From positions 1-47,454 of the forward strand of contig JAGIAQ010000018.1 of assembly GCA_017744795.1 (NCBI GenBank): a stretch of DNA of 47,454 nucleotides, given 5' to 3'. Position numbers and translations under genes: made by a program. This document shows, one piece after another, positions 41,131 through 47,454 of the stretch. Below the pieces are notes generated by a model. That model was given only the letters and a program-made list of their open reading frames with translations. It was not told the origin of the DNA and did not search any database. Position 1 is the stretch's first letter. Each line of letters starts with the position of its first letter. The stretch comes from Niabella sp. Its GTDB lineage: Bacteria > Bacteroidota > Bacteroidia > Chitinophagales > Chitinophagaceae.

Positions 41131-43335
41131 TTAATTGATCGTAACCGTCCGGCTAACTACATTGCTGGTCGCCGGTGTGTTTACGTCCGGCTGCCCGCCC
41201 CCCACGCTGATGCGCAGCCTGCCTTTGGGATAAAGCAGCTTTCCATCCTCCCCAGCAATGGCCAATGCATCAGGCGTCAACAGGAATTTAATTATTTTGG
41301 TTTGCCCCGCGTTAAGCCATACCCGCTGAAATCCCTTCAAAGCTTTCAACGGTTTTTTGATGGATTGCCCCTGGTAGCTGATATACAATTGCACTACTTC
41401 TTCCCCGCCTTTTGTGCCGGCATTGGATAACTGTACACTTACTGGTATCCCCGCTTTATTTTTCACTGCAGTTGGCACTTTCAATCCTTCATACCGGAAA
41501 GTTGTATAGCTTAGCCCATAACCAAAAGGATACAATGCCTGCCCGCTAAAATAACGGTAGGTACGGTTTTCCATACGGTAATCATCGAATGCAGGAAGGT
41601 CGGCGTCACTTTTATAAAAAGTTACCGGCAAGCGTCCTGATGGGTTATAATCGCCGAATAACACATCTGCTATAGCCGTTCCGGCTGCCTGACCTCCGTA
41701 CCATGCGTTTACAATAGCCGGTATATTTTCCTGTTCCCAGGGCATCGCCAGCGCACTGCCCGTCATCATTACAAATACCACCGGCTTTCCGGTTGCTTTT
41801 AGTGCTTTCATCGCTTCTGTTTGGGCAGCGGGAAGTAAAATGGTAGTGCGGTCGCCGCTGTTAAAGCCGGGCTCATTCACTTTCATTTCTTCCCCTTCCA
41901 GTTGCGGCGATATACCTCCAATAAAAACAATAACATCTGCAGCTTTAACACGGTCTGCCAATGCCGCAAAATCAGTTTTACCCCCCGGCAACATAGCATT
42001 CGTAAAATTCACTGCCTTTTCATAGGTCACTGCAGCATCTTTACCCAGTTTGGTTTTAATTCCGTCCAATGCTGTTACGATCTTTGAAGGCGTTCCATTA
42101 TAGTTCCCTAAAACGGCAATGCTGTTATCTGCATTCGGTCCCACTACAGCGATCTTTTTTATGGATTTGCTTAAAGGCAATAAATGATTTTCATTCTTCA
42201 GCAACACGATCGACTCTTGTGCCATTTTCAACGCCTGAGCTTTATGCGGAGCGCTCTCCAAAACAGAGGCAGGCGTTTGTGCATAGGAAACCATTGAAGC
42301 AGGGTCAAACATACCCAGGCGCATGCGGATCATAAACAAACGCTTTACCGAGCGGTCAATTTCTTTTTCAGCGATCCGGCCCGTCTTTACAGCATCTGTA
42401 AGCGTCAGGTAAGCGCGGTTGCCGCATTCCACATCTGTGCCATTCGTAACCGCGTCAATAGCTGCTGCCTCCGCATTGGGGTGCGTTTTATGATAGTTGA
42501 AAAAATCTTCGATCGCCCCGCAATCAGAGGTCACATAGCCATTAAAGTTCCATTGCCTGCGCAGGATATCGGTCATTAGCAGATCATTGCCACAACAAGG
42601 CTTTTTCCTGAACGCATTGTAAGCACACATAACGCCGGCAACTTTTGCATGGGTCACTAATTCCTTAAAGGCCGGCAGGTAGGTATTCCACAGATCATAG
42701 TCGCTTACATCCACGTCAAAAGAATGCCGTGTCGCTTCGGGGCCGCTATGTATCGCATAATGTTTGGCGCAGGCAGCTGCTTTCAGGTATTTGGGATCCT
42801 CGCCCTGCAGCCCCCTTACAAATGCCTTTCCCAGCATAGCCGTCAGGAAAGGATCTTCGCCATAGGTTTCCTGCCCCCGGCCCCAGCGCGGGTCGCGGAA
42901 AATATTGATATTCGGCGTCCAGTAGGTAAGTCCTACATAACTGTCACCGTTTTTACCTTCTGCGGTCGCTTTATTATGAATAGCGCGCCCTTCCCGGGCG
43001 CTCTGGTCAGCCATTGTATATAAGGCTGCCGTATCCCAGGTTGCCGCCATCGCGATGGCCTGGGGGTATACGGTGGTGTGATACGGCGTTCTGGCCACAC
43101 CATGCAGCACTTCGCTCCACCAGTCATAAGCGGGGATATCCAGCCGGGGGATGGCCGGAGCATGGTTGAGCATCTGTTTCACTTTTTCTTCCAGCGTTAA
43201 ACGGCCCACCAGGTCGTTAACCCGCGCTTCAAAACTGAGTTTGTAATTCCAAAAAGGCAGTTGGCTTTTATCCGCCTGAGCCTGCACCGTAACAGAAAAA
43301 AACAAACCGGCAGCAAAAAACACTTTCTTCAACAT
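41131..43335 (-). CDS. GH3 glycosidase, probable beta-xylosidase
   Basis: The 734-residue secreted enzyme has a signal peptide (cleavage near VQAQ), an N-terminal GH3 barrel, the alpha/beta sandwich and a C-terminal fibronectin-III-like domain. WWSEVLHGVA (72-81) and YVTSDCGAIEDF with nucleophile Asp271 are typical of the xylosidase-type branch of GH3. Downstream position in a run with xylose isomerase, xylulokinase and a LacI-type regulator supports xylo-oligosaccharides as substrate (inference). Beta-glucosidase or arabinosidase side activity cannot be excluded. Confidence 0.88.
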   Translation of the reverse strand: MLKKVFFAAGLFFSVTVQAQADKSQLPFWNYKLSFEARVNDLVGRLTLEEKVKQMLNHAPAIPRLDIPAYDWWSEVLHGVARTPYHTTVYPQAIAMAATWDTAALYTMADQSAREGRAIHNKATAEGKNGDSYVGLTYWTPNINIFRDPRWGRGQETYGEDPFLTAMLGKAFVRGLQGEDPKYLKAAACAKHYAIHSGPEATRHSFDVDVSDYDLWNTYLPAFKELVTHAKVAGVMCAYNAFRKKPCCGNDLLMTDILRRQWNFNGYVTSDCGAIEDFFNYHKTHPNAEAAAIDAVTNGTDVECGNRAYLTLTDAVKTGRIAEKEIDRSVKRLFMIRMRLGMFDPASMVSYAQTPASVLESAPHKAQALKMAQESIVLLKNENHLLPLSKSIKKIAVVGPNADNSIAVLGNYNGTPSKIVTALDGIKTKLGKDAAVTYEKAVNFTNAMLPGGKTDFAALADRVKAADVIVFIGGISPQLEGEEMKVNEPGFNSGDRTTILLPAAQTEAMKALKATGKPVVFVMMTGSALAMPWEQENIPAIVNAWYGGQAAGTAIADVLFGDYNPSGRLPVTFYKSDADLPAFDDYRMENRTYRYFSGQALYPFGYGLSYTTFRYEGLKVPTAVKNKAGIPVSVQLSNAGTKGGEEVVQLYISYQGQSIKKPLKALKGFQRVWLNAGQTKIIKFLLTPDALAIAGEDGKLLYPKGRLRISVGGGQPDVNTPATSNVVSRTVTIN

Positions 43336-43376
43336 GGCTTTTATTTTAGTAGTAAATATTATTGGTTGTAATCTTT

Positions 43377-43424
43377 TCTCACAGATTTCTCAGATTTGCA
43401 CAGATCTTAAACCCTTCTGTGAGA
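43377..43424. repeat. Inverted repeat between the GH3 and LacI-type genes
   Basis: TCTCACAGA (43377-43385) and TCTGTGAGA (43416-43424) form perfect 9-base arms. Further ACAGAT and ATCTGTG words occur nearby. The 137-base gap otherwise holds only the GH3 upstream region; a regulator-binding or repeat origin are both possible. Confidence 0.5.
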
Positions 43425-43472
43425 ATCCGTGTCATCTGTGAGCCATATTTCACATTCCGCATTCCGCACAGA

Positions 43473-44510
43473 TCATACCCCTGTTTTCTTTTTTAAAGAC
43501 GATTGCCTGATAATGAGTCCGGCATTAATAATTACCGTATTGATCTGGTGAATACTGGTTTCCCCTTTTAAATGATTAATCAGCGTTCTGGCCGCTATCT
43601 CCCCCATCTCATTTCCGGGATAATTTACCGTGGTAAGCGAAGGTTCAATCAGATGCCCGATGGCATCATTATTAAACCCGACAACAGCAACATCTTCCGG
43701 CACGGAAACCTCCCGTTCTTTCAGCCTTTTAATAAACGCGGCGGCAACAAAATCGTTGGTAATAAAAGCGCCATCCGGCAATGGTTTTAATTTCATCATT
43801 GCGTTTGCCGAGGCAATACCTGCGTTCTCACTCAGATCATGCACAATAACCAGTTTTTCATCAAGACCGATCCCACTGTCAGACAGGGCATCGCGGTAGC
43901 CCCTGTAGCGGTCGGCATATACATTACGGTTAAGATTGGAAGTAACATGCAGGATCTTCCTGCAGCCCTGATCGATGAGATGTTTTGTGGCATCGTAACC
44001 GCATTTATAATTATCGATCACCACCATTGTTGTATCTTTTACTTTTTCCACGCGGTCGAAAAAAATAACGGGCACACCTTTAGCAACAAAGGGTTCAAAA
44101 TGTTTGGTATCCCTGGTATCAAAAGAAAGCGATGCCAGCAAGCCATCTACCCTTTTATCGAAAAGATTCCGGGCGTTTGCCGCTTCTTTTATATAGCTTT
44201 CAGACGAGTGGGCTATGATAATATCGTAACCGGCTTCAGTGGCAATTTTTTCAACGCCCGAAAGAACCGAAGTGATAAAATTACTATTCAGCTCATGCAC
44301 CATAAACCCGATCGTACGGGTTTCCCCTTTCCGTAAATTTCTTGCAAATACGTTAGTCCGGTAGCCCATTTTCTCCGCAAGATCAAAGATCTTTTTCTTT
44401 GTCTTTTTACTCACAACGGGATCGTCTTTTAATGCCCTGCTTACAGTAGCTACGGAAATGTTCAGTTCACTGGCAAGATCATATATCGTAACGTCTTTTT
44501 CTTTTGACAT
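43473..44510 (-). CDS. LacI family transcriptional regulator of the xylose module
   Basis: The 345-residue protein has an N-terminal helix-turn-helix TIYDLASELNISVATVSRAL (8-27) with hinge helix, followed by a periplasmic-binding-protein-like sensor domain. LacI proteins usually repress sugar genes until a sugar ligand binds. It starts 10 bases after the xylulokinase stop and precedes the GH3 gene. I use the ATG at 44510, which places the HTH at its usual distance; a 27-residue in-frame extension is rejected. Xylose or a xyloside as ligand is inferred from neighbours. Confidence 0.9.
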   Translation of the reverse strand: MSKEKDVTIYDLASELNISVATVSRALKDDPVVSKKTKKKIFDLAEKMGYRTNVFARNLRKGETRTIGFMVHELNSNFITSVLSGVEKIATEAGYDIIIAHSSESYIKEAANARNLFDKRVDGLLASLSFDTRDTKHFEPFVAKGVPVIFFDRVEKVKDTTMVVIDNYKCGYDATKHLIDQGCRKILHVTSNLNRNVYADRYRGYRDALSDSGIGLDEKLVIVHDLSENAGIASANAMMKLKPLPDGAFITNDFVAAAFIKRLKEREVSVPEDVAVVGFNNDAIGHLIEPSLTTVNYPGNEMGEIAARTLINHLKGETSIHQINTVIINAGLIIRQSSLKKKTGV

Positions 44511-44520
44511 CGTTCGGGGT

Positions 44521-46014
44521 TTAAAGTAACGTGCCTGAAGTATCCAATTGTTTCTCCAGCAATATCCGCCATCTATCATATAACGGATCATACAAATTAC
44601 GCTGGTTGGGTTGTATTACATCAATTGCCACTCTTTTCCTAAAAGCTTCATCGGGAGTTTTAAAATAACCAGCGCCCACGCCTGCACCGATCGCCGCACC
44701 AACGCTGCCATCGCAATTATATAATTCCACCGGTACACCCGTAGCATTAACGAAGGCTTCTGTAAATACCGGGCTCAAAAACATATTGGCCCGCCCCGCT
44801 TTTATAACAGAAGGCTGCATGCCATTTTCCCGCATAATATCCAACCCGTAACGGAATGCAAAAGCAATCCCCTCCTGTACAGCTCTTACAATATGTGCAT
44901 TGGAGTGCTTGTTGAGATCGATACTATTTATATGCGCCCCAATGATCTGGTTCTTTAAGATCCGTTCGGCTCCATTACCAAACGGCAGCACCAATAACCC
45001 GTCGCTTCCCGGCGGCACCGAAGCCGCCTGTTCGTTCATTTCCGTATAAGAAAAACGCCCGGCCAGGTTCTTTACCCAACGGTTTAAGATGCCCGTGCCG
45101 TTAATACAAAGCAATACGCCCACCCTTGTATGGTTACTAGTATGGTTAACATGTGCAAAACTGTTTACCCGGCTTTGGGGGTCATAAGTGAGCGCATCAC
45201 TAACTCCATAAATAACACCGGATGTTCCTGCAGTTGCGGCTACGTCGCCTGGTTCCAGTACATTTAAAGAAAGCGCATTGTTGGGCTGATCACCCGCCTT
45301 ATAAGCAACGGGAATTCCTTCTTTTAACGACAACTCTTCCGCAATGTTTTTGCAAAGTCTTCCGTGCTCTGCAAAAACATTTCTTATTTCCGGAATATTA
45401 TTTTTATTAAACCCAAAATAATCTATAACGGCGCCTGACAATTGATTTTTTGTAAAATCCCAAAAAACACCTTCCGATAGTGCAGAAGGCGTGGTAGTAG
45501 CCATGCCGGTAAATCGTTGTGCAATAAAATCCCCTGGCAACAGTACTTTGTCGATCTGCTCAAAAATTTCAGGTTCATTTTCCTTTACCCAGGCCAGTTT
45601 GGCAGCTGTAAAATTTCCCGGGGAATTGAGCAGATGCGTTAAGCATTCCTGTTCGCCGATCGCCGCAAACGCCTTATTCCCGTAGGGTACGGCCCTACTG
45701 TCGCACCAGATGATACTGTTACGCAGCACAACGCCGTTTTTATCTGTCACTACCAGGCCATGCATCTGGTAAGAAATACCAATAGCCCCGATATCTTTTG
45801 TGTTATAGGCACCCGATTGATGCACTTTCTTTATGGCTGCTTTTACATCCGCCCACCAGCGTTCCGGCGATTGTTCTGCCCATCCGGGCTGCAGCGCTAT
45901 AATTTCCCGTTCCGATTCGGGGTACCGGGCGGCCGCAACCGTTTGTTGTGTAGCGCCGTCTACCACGGAAACTTTGATGGAAGAGGTACCTACATCGATC
46001 CCCAGTAATAACAT
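44521..46014 (-). CDS. xylB: Xylulokinase
   Basis: The 497-residue FGGY-family kinase opens with LLGIDVGTSSIKVSVVD, the phosphate-1 motif. MHGLVV and the catalytic Asp in KAGDQPNNA follow, then TAGTSGV of the adenosine-binding half. It phosphorylates D-xylulose to xylulose 5-phosphate, which enters the pentose phosphate pathway. It lies between xylA and the LacI-type regulator. Confidence 0.93.
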   Translation of the reverse strand: MLLLGIDVGTSSIKVSVVDGATQQTVAAARYPESEREIIALQPGWAEQSPERWWADVKAAIKKVHQSGAYNTKDIGAIGISYQMHGLVVTDKNGVVLRNSIIWCDSRAVPYGNKAFAAIGEQECLTHLLNSPGNFTAAKLAWVKENEPEIFEQIDKVLLPGDFIAQRFTGMATTTPSALSEGVFWDFTKNQLSGAVIDYFGFNKNNIPEIRNVFAEHGRLCKNIAEELSLKEGIPVAYKAGDQPNNALSLNVLEPGDVAATAGTSGVIYGVSDALTYDPQSRVNSFAHVNHTSNHTRVGVLLCINGTGILNRWVKNLAGRFSYTEMNEQAASVPPGSDGLLVLPFGNGAERILKNQIIGAHINSIDLNKHSNAHIVRAVQEGIAFAFRYGLDIMRENGMQPSVIKAGRANMFLSPVFTEAFVNATGVPVELYNCDGSVGAAIGAGVGAGYFKTPDEAFRKRVAIDVIQPNQRNLYDPLYDRWRILLEKQLDTSGTLL

Positions 46015-46063
46015 AATTTTTATTTTTAAACGAGCAATGGTTCTAGTGAATAGTCAATGGTCA

Positions 46064-46096
46064 ATAGTTCATGGTTCATAGCACGCCATGAACTAT
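46064..46096. repeat. Inverted repeat in the xylA-xylB gap
   Basis: ATAGTTCATGG (46064-46074) and CCATGAACTAT (46086-46096) pair perfectly. Flanking sequence repeats related words such as GTCAATGGTCAATAGT and ACTATGAACT. It may be a hairpin that tunes the xylA/xylB message or a short intergenic repeat. Confidence 0.65.
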
Positions 46097-46120
46097 AAAC
46101 TATGAACTTTGAACCGTTCC

Positions 46121-47449
46121 TTAAATATACCGGTTAATCATCTGTTCCAAATATTCCTGTTTGCCGCTTGTAAGGGCCGGCTCTCCTGCTTCAATAGCGT
46201 AGGCACGCAAATCTTCCAGGGATAATTTACCTTCTTCAAATGCTTTTCCTTTGCCGCCGTCGAAAGAAGCATACCGGTCCGCACGTAATTGTTTATACCC
46301 CGATTTATTCAAAATGGCATCTGCGGTGATCAACGCTCTGGCAAAAGCATCCATACCGCTGATATGCGCATAAAAAATATCTGCCGGATCAGTAGAGCTG
46401 CGGCGGATCTTGGCATCAAAATTAATACCTCCCCCCTGCAGGCCTCCTGCTTCCAGGAATACCAGCATTGCTTCAGTCAATTCGTTCAGGTTGTTGGGAA
46501 ACTGGTCTGTATCCCAGCCATTCTGGTAGTCCCCGCGATTCGCATCCAGCGAGCCCAGTACGCCGGCATCTGCGGCCACCTGCATTTCATGCTGGAAGGT
46601 ATGACCGGCCAAAGTAGCGTGGTTCACTTCAATATTAATTTTAAAATCATCCAGCAAGTCCCACTGACGCAAAAAGTTGATCACTGTTTCACAATCATAA
46701 TCATATTGGTGCTTGGTCGGTTCCATGGGTTTGGGCTCTATTAAAAAAGTTCCTTTAAAACCATTCTTGCGGGCATAATCTTTTGCCGTATGTAAGAAAC
46801 GGGCCAGGTGCTCTTTCTCCCGTTTCATATTGGTGTTTAACAGGGTCATATATCCCTCGCGTCCTCCCCAAAACACATAACCTTCGCCGCCAAGCGTTAT
46901 GGTGGCGTCAATAGCCGCTTTCACCTGCGCGGCAGCATGCGACAGCACATGAAAATCCGGGTTTGTGGAAGCCCCGTTCATATACCGCGGGTTAGAAAAT
47001 ACGTTGGCAGTGCCCCACAATAATTTTACACCGCTATCCTTTTGTTTTTGCTGCGCGTAATCCACCAGTGCCTGTAAGCGCTGCTCGTTTTCGGTCACAT
47101 TGGTGCCGTAGTCAACCAGGTCCACATCATGAAAACAATAAAACGGCAGGTTCATTTTGGTAATAAATTCAAAAGCAGCGTCCATCTTATCTTTTGCACG
47201 CGCTACTGCATCTGTTTTCTGGTTCCATTCAAATATATGTGTACCCGGACCAAAAGGATCGCCGCCTTCATTACAGAACGAGTGCCAGTAGGCGCAGGCA
47301 AAGCGAAAATGCTCTTTAAGCGTTTTGCCGGCCACTACCTTATTTTCATCATACCAGTGAAACGCCAATGGGTTATCGCTTTCCCGGCCTTCATATTTTA
47401 TTTGCGGAATATTTTTAAAATACTCTTTGTTACCCAAAAGAACAGCCAT
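46121..47449 (-). CDS. xylA: Xylose isomerase
   Basis: The 442-residue product is complete, with ATG at 47449. Family motifs run in order: [22 protein letters not shown]-like YCFHDVDL with the catalytic His and Asp, [24 protein letters not shown] and [14 protein letters not shown], which supply the metal ligands. The length fits class II enzymes (about 440). It converts D-xylose to D-xylulose in the cytoplasm. It heads the xylA-xylB-regulator-GH3 run on the minus strand; the promoter is outside the window. Confidence 0.96.
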   Translation of the reverse strand: MAVLLGNKEYFKNIPQIKYEGRESDNPLAFHWYDENKVVAGKTLKEHFRFACAYWHSFCNEGGDPFGPGTHIFEWNQKTDAVARAKDKMDAAFEFITKMNLPFYCFHDVDLVDYGTNVTENEQRLQALVDYAQQKQKDSGVKLLWGTANVFSNPRYMNGASTNPDFHVLSHAAAQVKAAIDATITLGGEGYVFWGGREGYMTLLNTNMKREKEHLARFLHTAKDYARKNGFKGTFLIEPKPMEPTKHQYDYDCETVINFLRQWDLLDDFKINIEVNHATLAGHTFQHEMQVAADAGVLGSLDANRGDYQNGWDTDQFPNNLNELTEAMLVFLEAGGLQGGGINFDAKIRRSSTDPADIFYAHISGMDAFARALITADAILNKSGYKQLRADRYASFDGGKGKAFEEGKLSLEDLRAYAIEAGEPALTSGKQEYLEQMINRYI

Positions 47450-47454
47450 AATTG

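Noticed and set aside
1-47454. Mobile elements, CRISPR arrays, tRNA or rRNA genes
   Set aside because: I looked for transposase or integrase motifs, regularly spaced repeats and tRNA-like cloverleaf sequence and saw none.

Overview
The window looks like chromosomal DNA of a free-living Bacteroidota, most likely family Chitinophagaceae (inference). The evidence is a SusC/SusD pair, several TAnnTTTG promoter boxes of the Bacteroidota type, many secreted glycosidases and sulfatases, an FtsX-type permease with no ATPase gene beside it, and an RRM protein. I see no phage, insertion-sequence, CRISPR, rRNA or tRNA signal.

Region 1 (1-8788, minus strand) is a tight operon-like run of ten genes. Reading away from its promoter it encodes a DapA/NanA-family aldolase, an Asp-box (BNR) sialidase-like protein, an SGNH hydrolase, an AstE/aspartoacylase-like deacylase, an SDR dehydrogenase, a threonine-synthase-fold PLP enzyme, a RidA deaminase, an M81 (MlrC-like) metallohydrolase, an SMP-30-like propeller enzyme and an aldo/keto reductase cut by the window edge. 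Spacing is mostly between -20 and +25 bp. I recognise each family but not the pathway. It looks like a catabolic cassette for an acylated, amino-containing acidic sugar or a related compound, and it is the best candidate here for an undescribed system.

Region 2 (8789-11728) holds two paralogous FadR-type GntR regulators and a second BNR protein. Three ATGTNNNACAT palindromes lie between the region-1 operon and the first regulator. A fourth lies between the second regulator and susC.

Region 3 (11729-25579, plus strand) is a nearly complete sialic-acid utilisation locus: SusC/SusD, N-acetylneuraminate lyase, an MFS transporter, a GH33 sialidase, a two-domain sialate O-acetylesterase, an N-acylglucosamine 2-epimerase and a GH20 hexosaminidase. 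These proteins would release, de-O-acetylate, import and cleave sialic acid and epimerise ManNAc. Regions 1 and 3 share enzyme types (aldolase, BNR, SGNH) and probably related operators, so they may act on related substrates.

Region 4 (25580-36435) is housekeeping or mixed: a CPA1 Na+/H+ antiporter, an FtsX permease with a sigma-54-like promoter and tandem upstream repeats, a sulfatase, a subtilase lipoprotein, a run of three small proteins (RRM protein, unknown protein, cold-shock-domain protein), a PAP2 phosphatase and a FabH-like ketosynthase.

Region 5 (36436-47454) is again carbohydrate-related. A sulfatase is divergent from a large secreted glycosidase of uncertain family. After a SnoaL-like gene comes a minus-strand xylose module, xylA-xylB-lacI-type regulator-GH3, the last probably a beta-xylosidase.
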